From Acidobacteriota bacterium (GTDB lineage: Bacteria > Acidobacteriota > Terriglobia > Acidiferrales > UBA7541): DNA of 64,000 bases. The position numbers were made by a program, and so were the translations under genes. The first letter of the stretch is position 1. Each line of letters opens with the position of its first letter. Below, piece after piece: positions 1-10,379 of the stretch. The DNA lies in the NCBI GenBank assembly GCA_003223215.1, contig QHYH01000142.1, forward strand, positions 1 to 64,000. The letters run 5' to 3'. A model generated the notes under the pieces. The model was given only the letters and a program-made list of their open reading frames with translations. It had not been told where the DNA came from and did no database searches.

Positions 1-61
1 GCCCGCTCGTCCGCAAGGGTCGTTGCTACCAGCAGAGCCGTAGAGCCCCTGCCCTTGAGGC

Positions 62-85
62 ATGGAGATATGGAGATATGGAGAT
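62..85. repeat. 8-bp tandem repeat, three copies
   Basis: Three perfect head-to-tail copies of ATGGAGAT, followed by a further AT. It lies just upstream of the transposon remnant. I see no coding role. Confidence 0.8.
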
Positions 86-107
86 ATAAGGCTCCGTTGA
101 CAAGGCA

Positions 108-272
108 AAAGCGCGCGTCGTGCACTTTGCCCTGGCCGAGGGACGCTCGGCATCTGCCTGTGGAGGCACGATAAGACCTAAGCGCAAGCTTAGGCGCGCG
201 CCCGTGAAGCAGGAACCATCGTTGGAGACGAGCAAGCAATTGCTTGTAACTCCAAAGAATCCCCGCCGTGTA
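108..272 (+). pseudogene. TnpB C-terminal fragment (IS200/IS605 family)
   Basis: The frame read from 108 contains the segment SASACGGTIRP followed by RAPVKQEPS. An ACG box followed at short distance by VKQEP is what I recall of the extreme C-terminus of IS1341-type TnpB proteins, the RNA-guided nucleases of IS200/IS605 elements. Everything upstream of this tail is missing: the frame has a stop at 87-89 and no RuvC motif is present. The assignment is supported by the structured DNA that overlaps it, namely a GNRA-loop hairpin and the GC-rich hairpin of the element's right end. The whole is therefore the 3' remnant of an insertion element, not a functional gene. The homology is recalled, not searched. 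Confidence 0.6.
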
Positions 273-290
273 GGCGCGGGGAGTCTCAAC
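150..290 (+). ncRNA. Putative reRNA (omega RNA) scaffold and right end of IS200/IS605 remnant
   Basis: Ordered hairpins lie over the TnpB tail: GCCT/AGGC at 156-167; CCTAAGC/GCTTAGG with a GCAA tetraloop at 177-194; a 14-bp palindrome CAAGCAATTGCTTG at 233-246; and a right-end hairpin with stem CCCCGC/GCGGGG at 261-281. The last is followed by AGTCTCAAC, which resembles the junctions of IS605-type right ends. In this family the RNA made from the 3' end of tnpB ends at the right end, and the flanking bases act as guide, here from about 290. Whether this relic is transcribed is unknown. Confidence 0.5.
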
Positions 291-2001
<1,711 letters not shown>

Positions 2002-2124
2002 CTTGCTTGAGGGGCGATGGCCGCGAGGCTCCGAACAAACCGGGGTTTGCCTGCGTATTTTGCTTTGGCGAGGGGTTCCTTCTGCTTGCCCTTAAGGCGA
2101 ATTCCGGCTGAGGGAGTTTGCATA

Positions 2125-2394
2125 ATGTTGTTCCTGATCTTCTCGGTTCTGCTGTATTTCCTGCCGACGATCATCGCGCGCGACAAACCCGACGCGACGG
2201 CCATTTTCCTCGTGAACCTGCTCTTTGGCTGGACCATCATCGGCTGGTTCGTTGCCCTAATTTGGGCCTGCGCTGAGCAAAGGTACGCCCCGGTGCGAGC
2301 CGTTCTGGTAAGTTCCGGCCGGTTCTGCAGCCAGTGCGGTAGGCTGTCGCCTTACGGCGCACATTTCTGTTCGGCCTGCGACAGGGCGGTGTAA
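2125..2394 (+). CDS. Small membrane protein, superinfection-immunity-like, with C-terminal zinc ribbon
   Basis: The 89-residue protein has two hydrophobic helices: LFLIFSVLLYFLPTIIA at the N-terminus, then AIFLVNLLFGWTIIGWFVAL. This is the pattern of the Imm superinfection-immunity family (PF14373), a widespread bacterial membrane family named after a phage T4 protein. A short zinc ribbon follows (CSQCG, then HFCSAC), presumably cytoplasmic. The start is ATG 2125 after GAGGGAG; the upstream in-frame codons from 2017 look like leader DNA. Despite the name, chromosomal members have no proven immunity role. Function is unknown. Confidence 0.75.
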   Translation: MLFLIFSVLLYFLPTIIARDKPDATAIFLVNLLFGWTIIGWFVALIWACAEQRYAPVRAVLVSSGRFCSQCGRLSPYGAHFCSACDRAV

Positions 2395-2418
2395 TTGGCG
2401 GATTCCCGGGAAGTGCGA

Positions 2419-3120
2419 GTGACAAAACCAGAATCCGGCGAGGTTCTGCGCGAGGAGTTCAACCGCTGGGCGGAAGCGGGCCGCGGTGAGGGCATGGAGC
2501 AGGAGCACCTGCCCATCACCTTGCCGGTCCTCGAGAAGATGCAGCTTGCGCCGGCGGACAATGTCCTCGATGTGGGGTGCGGTGCGGGTTGGCTTTCGCG
2601 GCGGCTGGCGAAGCTGGTGCCGCAAGGGCGCGTCGTCGGAATGGACGTTTCTGACGAAATGATTCGCCGCGCCCGCCGTGCCAGCGTCGATTTTGAAAAC
2701 TTAATCTTCGTCACCGGCGAAGTAGAGGAGATTCCCTGGGAGCCGAATTTTTTCTCTCATGTCATTTCCGTCGAATCGGCTTATTACTGGCCCGATTCTG
2801 TCGCCGGCATTCGCGAAATCTTCCGGGTGCTGAAGCCCGGCGGCTCGGCTTGGATCCTCATCAACTACTATCGCGACAATCCGCATGCTCATCAGTGGGG
2901 CGGTTTGCTCGCGGTCGAAACACACTTGCTCTCCGCAGCGGAATGGAGCGAACGGTTTCGCGCTGCCGGTTTCGGAAATGTGCAACCCGAACGAGTCCGA
3001 GACCATTCTCGAACGCCGGAGGTTTACACCGGCCGGTGGTTCCGCGACGCGGCCGAGCTTCGCGCGTTCAAAGCCGAAGGCGCGCTCCTGGTCCACGGCG
3101 CCAAAGAAGGAAAGGCATAG
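2419..3120 (+). CDS. Class I SAM-dependent methyltransferase
   Basis: This is a Methyltransf_11/25-type protein of about 233 residues. Motif I is VLDVGCGAGWLSRRL, the acidic end of strand 2 is VVGMDVS, and the post-motif region is FRVLKPGGSAWILI. The substrate cannot be inferred; the SVESAYYWPD stretch after the SAM fold resembles small-molecule or lipid methyltransferases. GTG 2419 has GGGAAG five bases upstream and is preferred, although the frame is open back to a TTG at 2395 that abuts the preceding stop codon. It is co-directional with the small membrane protein upstream and the dehydrogenase downstream. Confidence 0.85.
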   Translation: MTKPESGEVLREEFNRWAEAGRGEGMEQEHLPITLPVLEKMQLAPADNVLDVGCGAGWLSRRLAKLVPQGRVVGMDVSDEMIRRARRASVDFENLIFVTGEVEEIPWEPNFFSHVISVESAYYWPDSVAGIREIFRVLKPGGSAWILINYYRDNPHAHQWGGLLAVETHLLSAAEWSERFRAAGFGNVQPERVRDHSRTPEVYTGRWFRDAAELRAFKAEGALLVHGAKEGKA

Positions 3121-3167
3121 CAAATTCACTTGCCGCGTGATAAACGCTTCTCCCGGGCAGCTCTCGT

Positions 3168-4043
3168 ATGTCATTTTTGAGCAGCGGCGTCGCGGTCGTA
3201 ACCGGGGCGGGCTCGGGCATTGGCAGGGCGCTCGCCGAACGGCTGGCGGCCGCGGGCTCGGCGCTGGCGCTGGCCGACGTCGACGAAGCGGGCTTGCAGC
3301 AAACCGCGCAATTCCTCGACAAAACCGGCGCCTTAGTTACAACCCATGTTGTCGACGTCGCGAAGGAGGACCGGGTAAAAGCTTTTGCGGCCGACGCGCA
3401 CGCGCGCCACGGGCGCGTTACGCTGCTCATCAACAACGCGGGCGTCGCGCTCCACGGAAATTTTGAAGAAATTTCGCTCGACGACTTCCGCTGGCTGATG
3501 GACGTCAATTTCTGGGGCGCGGTTTACGGCGTCAGGTATTTTCTGCCGTTGCTCGAGCGCGAGCCGCGGGCGCATATCGTCAATCTGTCGAGCGTGTTCG
3601 GACTCGTCGCGCCGCCGGGGCAGGCGGCTTACGCCGCAAGCAAATTTGCCGTGCGCGGCTTTACCGAAGCGCTGCGCCACGAACTGGAAGGCAGCCGCGT
3701 AGGTGTGAGCTGCGTTCACCCGGGAGGGATTCGAACGTCCATAGCACGCCACGCGAGGCTCGGCGAGCGGACACCTCCGGAAAGGCAGGAAGAGAGCGTC
3801 GCGCGGTTCGAACGATTGGCTCGCACGCCTCCGGAAGCGGCCGCAGCGCGAATTTTGCGCGGCGTGGCACAGGACGAGTCGCGCATCCTTATCGGAGTGG
3901 ACGCTTACCAGATCGATGTCTTGCAGCGTCTGCGCCCTGCTTCGTACTGGAAGCCGCTGGCGAAGAAGTTGGAACAAGTCGCGGCAAGCCAGGCAGCCGC
4001 GGCCAAAGAAGCCGGTAAACAAAGCACGGTTGCTAAGCGCTGA
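3168..4043 (+). CDS. SDR-family NAD(P)-dependent oxidoreductase
   Basis: This is a classical short-chain dehydrogenase of 291 residues. It has the cofactor motif TGAGSGIG near the N-terminus, NNAG in the core, catalytic Ser in NLSSVFG, and the YAASK active-site motif. The Lys- and Ala-rich C-terminal extension after about residue 255 is unusual for a minimal SDR of about 250 residues and looks disordered or membrane-peripheral. It follows the methyltransferase by 47 bp and could be co-transcribed. The substrate is unknown. Confidence 0.9.
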   Translation: MSFLSSGVAVVTGAGSGIGRALAERLAAAGSALALADVDEAGLQQTAQFLDKTGALVTTHVVDVAKEDRVKAFAADAHARHGRVTLLINNAGVALHGNFEEISLDDFRWLMDVNFWGAVYGVRYFLPLLEREPRAHIVNLSSVFGLVAPPGQAAYAASKFAVRGFTEALRHELEGSRVGVSCVHPGGIRTSIARHARLGERTPPERQEESVARFERLARTPPEAAAARILRGVAQDESRILIGVDAYQIDVLQRLRPASYWKPLAKKLEQVAASQAAAAKEAGKQSTVAKR

Positions 4044-4181
4044 CGCCCCCACGATGGCTGTTTTGTTCCCGCTCTTGGAGCCGAGTCTTCCCCTACAAAG
4101 GGCCAGAAAGGAAGCGCCAAAGGAAGCGTCGGAGGACTTTACGAAGCAGGTTCGTTCCGCTGTTATCCCGAGCGATGTGTT

Positions 4182-4210
4182 TTGACGGAGGTTCCTGCTA
4201 CATATATACT
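4182..4210 (+). promoter_or_regulatory. Sigma-70-type promoter of nuoB
   Basis: TTGACG (4182-4187) and TATACT (4205-4210) are separated by exactly 17 bp. Transcription would start near 4217, giving a leader of about 33 nt with GGAG at 4237 before ATG 4250. This is one of the best promoter matches in the window and implies that nuoB is transcribed on its own. Confidence 0.7.
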
Positions 4211-4249
4211 CCCCAAAGCGAAGCAACCCGTTAACTGGAGCCACGTTCT

Positions 4250-4810
4250 ATGGGTGTTCTGGACCAGCGGTTCGAAAAGAACTTCATGATTACGTCGGTC
4301 GACTACGTGTTCAACTGGGCGCGAAAGAGCGCGCTTTGGCCGCTGACGTTTGGCCTGGCGTGCTGTGCCATCGAGATGATCGCCTCGACCACTTCGCGGT
4401 TTGACATGGCGCGGTTCGGCGCCGAAGTTTTCCGGCCGTCGCCGCGGCAGGCGGACCTGATGATCGTTTCCGGAACCGTCACCCTGAAGATGTCGCCGGT
4501 GATTCAGCGGGTGTGGGCGCAGATGCCAGACCCGAAATGGTGCATCTCGATGGGGGCATGCTCGAGCGTGGGCGGCCCGTTCAATACTTATTCTGTGTTG
4601 CAAGGCGTGGACCGCATTGTTCCCGTAGATGTGTACATCGTGGGGTGCCCGCCGCGGCCGGAAGGGCTGTTCTTCGGGTTGATGAAGCTGCAAGACAAGA
4701 TTGATCAGATGACGCTGGCGAAGCGCCCCACGGAAATACGCCTGAAGCCGGAAATGGTGGAGGATTTCAAAAAGGGCGTGATGGTGGCGCAGACGCCAGA
4801 GCCGCGGTAA
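4250..4810 (+). CDS. nuoB: NADH-quinone oxidoreductase subunit B, solitary
   Basis: The 186-residue NuoB-family subunit holds the terminal iron-sulfur cluster N2, which passes electrons to quinone in complex I. The four expected ligands are visible: tandem Cys38-Cys39 (GLACCAIEM), Cys104 (MGACSSVGG) and Cys133 (IVGCPPRPE). Length and sequence match full-length NuoB. It is oddly isolated: the preceding gene is an SDR and the following one a Rieske ferredoxin, with no nuoA, nuoC or nuoD nearby, and it has its own strong promoter. It is either a dispersed complex I gene or a paralogue serving another complex. Confidence 0.93.
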   Translation: MGVLDQRFEKNFMITSVDYVFNWARKSALWPLTFGLACCAIEMIASTTSRFDMARFGAEVFRPSPRQADLMIVSGTVTLKMSPVIQRVWAQMPDPKWCISMGACSSVGGPFNTYSVLQGVDRIVPVDVYIVGCPPRPEGLFFGLMKLQDKIDQMTLAKRPTEIRLKPEMVEDFKKGVMVAQTPEPR

Positions 4811-4918
4811 AGAGTAAAGGAAATCGGAAAAGGAAGGTAGAAGAGGCCCTTCTTCGAATCGTGGAGGATACGGACGCCGTTCCCGGGTTCCCGTCGGTCG
4901 AGTTCGCATCGTGCCACG

Positions 4919-4942
4919 ATCGCTCGCTGCGCTCGGAATGAC
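4919..4942. repeat. Dispersed intergenic repeat fragment
   Basis: The segment around CGCTCGCTGCGCTCGGAATG, preceded by CCACGAT, translates on the reverse strand as RHSERSER. I recall this peptide as a spurious one produced by a small intergenic repeat in many soil genomes. It sits between nuoB and the ferredoxin gene. Only one copy is in this window. Confidence 0.4.
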
Positions 4943-5006
4943 GGCGCGCAAGGTTTTCGACAAAGTTTCTTTTCTTGGACACTTACTTCCTCGGGAGAAG
5001 ATCACG

Positions 5007-5312
5007 ATGGCGTTCGCGCGAACGGCAAAGACCAATGAAATCACTGCCGGAACGATCCGGGAGTTTCAGGTGGAAGGCAAGGCCATAGCCTTGGCGAACG
5101 TCGGGGGCAAATACTACGCCATTAACAATACCTGCCTGCACCGGGGCGGGCCGCTCGGCCAGGGAGTCCTGAACGGAACCATCGTGACTTGCCCCTGGCA
5201 TGGCTGGGAATACGACGTCACGACCGGGAAGGTGAAGCAGAACCCGGCCGTGGGAGTCGATTGCTACCCGGTCGAGGTGCGGGGAGAAGACATCTTTGTC
5301 GACGCTGGTTGA
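5007..5312 (+). CDS. Rieske [2Fe-2S] ferredoxin
   Basis: This 101-residue single-domain protein is a non-haem Rieske ferredoxin. The cluster is bound by CLHRGG (Cys43, His45) and CPWHGWEYD (Cys62, His65), with the usual 16-residue gap. It resembles the ferredoxin components of oxygenases and the small subunit of nitrite reductase (NirD type). There is no signal peptide, so it is cytoplasmic. ATG 5007 follows CGGGAGAAG and is preferred to the longer open frame starting in the repeat upstream. Its redox partner is unknown; the Rieske oxygenase at 40.4 kb is far away. Confidence 0.9.
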   Translation: MAFARTAKTNEITAGTIREFQVEGKAIALANVGGKYYAINNTCLHRGGPLGQGVLNGTIVTCPWHGWEYDVTTGKVKQNPAVGVDCYPVEVRGEDIFVDAG

Positions 5313-5476
5313 TCTGCCCTTATCTTGATGAAAATAAAAGCGATAGTCTGATTTCAAAGGAAGCCGTCGCGCTGCCATCTTTCCACAGCGAAGCGACCCT
5401 TTCTCGGGTTGACGCCTACATTTTTGTTTCGCTTTTTAAACACCACCGTGTATAGTTCTGCGGGCTCTAAGCCTCA

Positions 5477-5935
5477 ATGTCGATAACGCCTGTTCAACGA
5501 CACTATTGGATCTTCAGCGCGGACCCTCACCACTATCACTGGGACACGCTTTTCGTAAAAGGAAAAGAGATGTGGCATGGGGCGGGGGCCAAGCCGGACG
5601 CCATCCGCGCGCTCAAACAGGTGCGCAAAGGCGACCGCGTGCTGTGCTACCACTCGGCGCCGGAGCGCGCGCTCTATTCGATCGCGGAGGTCACCCGGGA
5701 TCCTTATTCCGACCCGCACGACCACAAGGGCAAGAATCTGGTGGCCGACCTGCGGGCGTTCGAAAAGCTGCCCCGCCAGGTCACGCTGGGAGAAATGCGC
5801 GGCAATGCCGCGCTCAGAAAAATGAAGCTGCTCAAGAACGTGAGGCTCCTTATTTCGTCCATCAGTGACGCGGAATACCAGGAGATTTTGCGCATGGCCG
5901 GGATCGTGCCCACGCCGGGAATTCCTTTGCCCTGA
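5477..5935 (+). CDS. EVE domain-containing protein
   Basis: The 152-residue protein is almost entirely one EVE domain, a PUA-like fold related to YTH domains that binds modified bases in nucleic acids. Visible features are HYWIFSADPHHYHWD at the N-terminus, the GDRVLCYHSAPERALYSIAEV core, and a C-terminal VRLLISSISDAEYQEIL segment. EVE proteins often associate with modification-dependent restriction, but no nuclease or methylase is adjacent here. It sits alone between the ferredoxin and a cyclase gene. Confidence 0.85.
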   Translation: MSITPVQRHYWIFSADPHHYHWDTLFVKGKEMWHGAGAKPDAIRALKQVRKGDRVLCYHSAPERALYSIAEVTRDPYSDPHDHKGKNLVADLRAFEKLPRQVTLGEMRGNAALRKMKLLKNVRLLISSISDAEYQEILRMAGIVPTPGIPLP

Positions 5936-6068
5936 CGCGCGTTAGCTCTGCATTTCTCGAGATTCGAGAGAAACGCAAAACGAGGGCGGGCTTGCTTCGC
6001 TGATTCCAATCGTGGCGCCGAATTCGGGCGCCCGGCCGCACAAGGCTGCTGGCCATCGGCGGGATGCC

Positions 6069-6782
6069 ATGCTTGAGGAACTGACCAGCGGCAAAATACG
6101 GGTGATCGATCTCGGCTATGCGATCAACGACAAGTTGGTTCGCTGGCCGGGCGACGAAAAAGTGTTTGAAGCGAAGGTAAACGCTTCGGTCGAGAAAGAT
6201 GGATACTTCACACGAAGCTTCTGGACGCTCGAGCATTACGGGACGCATCTGGATGCTCCGGTGCACTTCCAACCGGGAAAAACGACCGTCGACGAGATTC
6301 CGGTGAAGCAGCTTTTTGGACCCGCCGTGGTGCTGGATGTGCGGGCCGATGGTGCGAAGGATGCCGATTACCAGCTTCCCGGGGCGCGCGTCAAGGAATG
6401 GGAGAAGCGGCACGGGCGGATTCCCGAAGGCGCGATTGTGCTGCTGAGAACCGGATGGTCGGCACGGTGGCCCGATGCCGGGAAGTACCGGAATCAGGAC
6501 GCTCAGGGAAGGATGCATTTTCCTGGTTTTTCCGTGGACGCGGCGAAACTGTTGATCGAACGGAAAGTGAGCGGCCTGGGATCGGACAGCATGAGCGTTG
6601 ACTGCGGGGCTTCGGCGGATTTTGCGGTGCATCACCTGGCGCTAGGTGCAGGGCTGTATCATCTGGAAAATCTTGCGGATTTGAGCGCGCTGCCGGAAAC
6701 GGGAGCGTTTCTGGTGGTGGCGCCGATCAAGCTGGAGGGCGGCTCGGGCGGACCGGTAAGAGTTTTCGCCCTGGTGCCGTGA
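6069..6782 (+). CDS. Cyclase-family protein (kynurenine formamidase-like)
   Basis: This PF04199 metal-dependent hydrolase of about 237 residues carries the signature EHYGTHLDAPVHF, whose His and Asp residues bind the divalent metal, plus a conserved C-terminal HHLALGAG segment. Family members include KynB N-formylkynurenine formamidase and isatin hydrolase; without a kyn cluster the substrate is open. An in-frame GTG at 6012 gives a longer form, but the added residues look non-native and ATG 6069 fits the family start. Confidence 0.85.
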   Translation: MLEELTSGKIRVIDLGYAINDKLVRWPGDEKVFEAKVNASVEKDGYFTRSFWTLEHYGTHLDAPVHFQPGKTTVDEIPVKQLFGPAVVLDVRADGAKDADYQLPGARVKEWEKRHGRIPEGAIVLLRTGWSARWPDAGKYRNQDAQGRMHFPGFSVDAAKLLIERKVSGLGSDSMSVDCGASADFAVHHLALGAGLYHLENLADLSALPETGAFLVVAPIKLEGGSGGPVRVFALVP

Positions 6783-7025
6783 GGAAGGGCTGTTCTGCAA
6801 CCTGTTTGCCGGCTTTGCGTCTTTATTGAGTTGACGGGTGTGGCGGATTCGCGCTTGCAATCCGGTTTGTAGACATTACGTGTTTGCTGGTCTTTCGGCG
6901 TCGCAGCGCTACCCCACAAGGACCGGGAGATGCCGGACGCACGCGGGCGGGCTGCGGGAGACGCGTTTTACACCTTGTTCCCGCATGCGACATGGGGAAT
7001 TTTGCACGGTTTTCTTGGAGGAGAC

Positions 7026-10000
7026 ATGCGCGTTCGAAGGGCATTACCGCTTGGTGCGTTGGTGGTGTTGACTTGCTCGGCAGCATCCCGGGGGGCGGAG
7101 GAGAGCCGCCTGCTGGCGCATTCTCCGACGCTCAGCAAGACGCAGGTGGTCTTCGCCTACGGCGGCTATTTGTGGAGCGTGCCGCGGGAGGGCGGTGACG
7201 CGCGGCAACTCACTACCGGCGGCCACGAAGGGGCGCCGGTGTTGTCTCCAGACGGAAAGTGGATTGCGTTTACCGGGCAGTACGACGGGAACATCGATGT
7301 GTTTGTGATTCCCGCCGAAGGCGGCGAACCGAAGCGGCTGACCTGTCATCCCGGTGCGGACATCGCGGACGGCTGGACGCCGGACGGCAAAAAGGTGCTG
7401 TTTCATTCGAACCGCGAATCGTATGCGGATTTTGACCGCGTGTACACCGTTCCGGTGGAAGGCGGCCCGGCGGAAGTGCTGCCGATGTGGCGAGGGGAAG
7501 CTGCGTGGTTTTCGCCGGACGGAGGGAGCATCGCCTATGTCCCCAACGAGATCTGGCAAACTTCGTGGAAGCGCTATCGAGGAGGACAGAGCACGCCGAT
7601 TTACATCGTCCGGCTGAGCGATCTGGCTCTTGAAAAAGTACCGCGCGAGGATTCGAATGACAAGCATCCCGTATGGTTCGGCGACACGGTCTATTTTCTT
7701 TCCGACCGCAGCGGGCCGGTGACGCTGTTCGCCTACGAAAGAAAAACGAGAACGGTCAAGCAAGTCATCGACAACAAAGGTCTTGATTTCAAGTCGCTTT
7801 CCGCGGGCCCCGACGCCTTGGTTTACGAGCAGTTCGGCGGAATTTACATTTTCAATCCGTCGAGCGGCAAATCGGCCAAGGTGGACGTTCGCATCGCTGG
7901 CGATCTGCCGTCCACCCGGCCGCACTACGAAAAAGTAGCCGACCGCATTCAGAACGCCGGGATCTCTCCATCCGGCGCCCGCGCGGTGTTTGAAGCGCGC
8001 GGCGAGATCTTCACGGTGCCGGCGGACAAAGGAGACGCCCGCAATTTGACGCACACTCCTCGCGTGGCCGAGCGTGATCCCGCGTGGTCCCCGGATGGCA
8101 AGTCGATCGCGTTCTTTTCCGACGAATCCGGGGAGTATGAGCTGCACATCGTGGATCAATCGGGACTGGGTGCGGGCAAGAAAATCAATCTTGGGAATCC
8201 GCCATCGTTTTTCTACGCGCCACTGTGGTCGCCGGACAGCAAGAAAATTGCATATACCGACAAGCGCTTAAACCTGTGGTACGTGGACCTGGAAAAAGGC
8301 ATGCCGGTAAAAGTTACCACGGACCGCTTCGACGATCCAACTTCCACGATGAATGAAAGCTGGTCGCCGGACAGCAAATGGCTGACCTACTCGAAGTTCC
8401 TCGGGAATCATCTTCGTACCGTGTTCGTGTATTCGCTCGACGCCGGCAAGGAATCGCAAATCACCGACGGCATCAGCGATGCCCGCTATCCCGTCTTCGA
8501 CAAAGGCGGCAAGTGGCTGCTCTTTGCCGCCAGCACCGATGTGGGACTCTCTTCTGGCTGGCTCGACTTGTCGAGCTTCCAGCATCCCATCCTAAGAAAC
8601 ATTTATGCGGCGGCTTTGAAGAAAGGCGATCCTTCGCCGGTCGAGCCGCAAAGCGACGAAGAGAAAACAGCGGAAGAGAAGAAAGATGCGGGAGGGGACA
8701 AGGCCAAGGAGGCGGACCAGAGGAAAGCGGGAGAGAAGGGGAAAGAAGGCGAAAAGAAAAAAGAAGAGCCCGCTAAGGTGGTCATCGATCTGGACGGCAT
8801 CGGCCAGCGCATCGTTTCGCTTCCCATGAAAGCCGCGCGGTACGAAGGCCTGGACGCCGGGAAAGCAGGAACGCTCTTTCTTACCGAGATTGTGGACGTG
8901 CCGCGCTTCGGACAGCCCAACCCTGCGACCGTTTCGAAGTTTGATTTCACAACGCGGAAGACCGAGCCATTTCTCAGCGGAATTCGAGCCTTCGCAGTTT
9001 CTGCGAATGGCGAGAAGGTTCTCTATCGGCAGGGCGAGGGATGGTTTATTGCGGGAACCGCGGCCGCACCAAAGCAGGGGGACGGCGCGCTGAAACTGGA
9101 CGGCATGGAGACTTACGTAGATCCGCGCGAGGAATGGAACCAGATGTACCACGAAGTATGGCGCATCGAGCGCGATTTCCTCTACGACCCGAATCTGCAC
9201 GGGCTCAACCTGGCTGCCACCGAGAAGAAATACTCGGTGTATCTGAAAGGCCTGGGTGGCCGCGCCGATCTCAACTACCTGTTCGACGAAATGCTTGGCG
9301 AAATCACCATCGGACATATGTTTATTGCCGGCGGAGATACCCCCAAGCCCAATCAAGTGAGAGGCGGCCTGCTGGGCGCGGATTACAAAATCGAAAACGG
9401 CCGTTACCGCTTCGCGCGCATCTACAACGGCGAGAATTGGAACCCGGAATTGCACGCGCCGCTGACACAGCCCGGCGTGGACGTGAAGGTGGGCGATTAC
9501 TTGCTGGAGGTGGAGGGGCGCGACGTGCGCCCGCCCGCGGAAGTCTACAGCTTTTTCGAGAACACTGCCGGCAAGCAAATCAAAATTAGGGTGGGCCCGA
9601 GCCCCGACGGCCAGGACTCGCGCCAAGTGACGGTCGTGCCGCTCGGGAGCGAGTTTGCTCTGCGCAACCGCGCTTGGGAGGAAGACAACCGCCGGAAAGT
9701 GGATGAGCTCAGCGGCGGGAAGCTGGCCTACGTGCATGTTCCGGACACCGCCGTGGGCGGTTGGCTCAACTTCAACCGCTTCTATTTCGCGCAAGTCGAC
9801 AAGCAGGGAGCGGTGATTGACGAGCGCTATAACCACGGCGGCGAAGTGGCGGATTACATTATCGATATGTTGAAGCGGCCGCTGCGCAACTGCGCCGTCT
9901 CACGCGAAGGTGAGAAGTTCTGCTCGCCGCTGGCGCAGATCTACGGGCCAAAAACCATGATCATCAACGAAATGTCGGGGTCGGGCGGCGACGCGCTGCC

Positions 10001-10325
10001 GTGGATGTTCCGGCAGGACAAAGTGGGTCCGTTAGTCGGTACGCGCACGTGGGGCGGTCTGGTGGGTATCTACGGTTATCCGCCGCTCATGGATGGCGGC
10101 TTGGTTACCGCGCCGCGCGTGGCGATTTACGGCCTGCATGGCGAATGGGAAGTGGAGAACCACGGCATCCCGCCGGATATCGAGGTGGAGAATGATCCCG
10201 CGTCCGTGGCCGCCGGGCACGACCGACAGTTGGAGAGGGCCGTGGAAGTCACCATGGAGGCGTTGAAGAACCATGCCGTCGTGATTCCGGACCATCCGCC
10301 GTATCCGAATTATCACAAGAAATAG
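7026..10325 (+). CDS. Secreted tricorn-type S41 protease
   Basis: This is a protein of about 1099 residues. ATG 7026 has a strong GGAGGAG and opens a Sec signal peptide (MRVRRALPLGALVVLTC), so the product is exported. The N-terminal half contains repeated WSPDGK/WSPDSK blades of WD40-like propellers, as in tricorn proteases and TolB. A Lys/Glu-rich low-complexity linker around residues 540-585 separates it from the second half. The C-terminal part has a PDZ-like segment (GVDVKVGDYLLEVEGRDV) and the S41 peptidase core with nucleophile region NEMSGSGGDALPW. Tricorn degrades oligopeptides; here it probably scavenges peptides in the periplasm. Confidence 0.93.
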   Translation: MRVRRALPLGALVVLTCSAASRGAEESRLLAHSPTLSKTQVVFAYGGYLWSVPREGGDARQLTTGGHEGAPVLSPDGKWIAFTGQYDGNIDVFVIPAEGGEPKRLTCHPGADIADGWTPDGKKVLFHSNRESYADFDRVYTVPVEGGPAEVLPMWRGEAAWFSPDGGSIAYVPNEIWQTSWKRYRGGQSTPIYIVRLSDLALEKVPREDSNDKHPVWFGDTVYFLSDRSGPVTLFAYERKTRTVKQVIDNKGLDFKSLSAGPDALVYEQFGGIYIFNPSSGKSAKVDVRIAGDLPSTRPHYEKVADRIQNAGISPSGARAVFEARGEIFTVPADKGDARNLTHTPRVAERDPAWSPDGKSIAFFSDESGEYELHIVDQSGLGAGKKINLGNPPSFFYAPLWSPDSKKIAYTDKRLNLWYVDLEKGMPVKVTTDRFDDPTSTMNESWSPDSKWLTYSKFLGNHLRTVFVYSLDAGKESQITDGISDARYPVFDKGGKWLLFAASTDVGLSSGWLDLSSFQHPILRNIYAAALKKGDPSPVEPQSDEEKTAEEKKDAGGDKAKEADQRKAGEKGKEGEKKKEEPAKVVIDLDGIGQRIVSLPMKAARYEGLDAGKAGTLFLTEIVDVPRFGQPNPATVSKFDFTTRKTEPFLSGIRAFAVSANGEKVLYRQGEGWFIAGTAAAPKQGDGALKLDGMETYVDPREEWNQMYHEVWRIERDFLYDPNLHGLNLAATEKKYSVYLKGLGGRADLNYLFDEMLGEITIGHMFIAGGDTPKPNQVRGGLLGADYKIENGRYRFARIYNGENWNPELHAPLTQPGVDVKVGDYLLEVEGRDVRPPAEVYSFFENTAGKQIKIRVGPSPDGQDSRQVTVVPLGSEFALRNRAWEEDNRRKVDELSGGKLAYVHVPDTAVGGWLNFNRFYFAQVDKQGAVIDERYNHGGEVADYIIDMLKRPLRNCAVSREGEKFCSPLAQIYGPKTMIINEMSGSGGDALPWMFRQDKVGPLVGTRTWGGLVGIYGYPPLMDGGLVTAPRVAIYGLHGEWEVENHGIPPDIEVENDPASVAAGHDRQLERAVEVTMEALKNHAVVIPDHPPYPNYHKK

Positions 10326-10379
10326 CAAAGAATGTTTCTCGCGGGACAGCGCATGCCGGGTGCCGGCCGTCGCGAGCTT

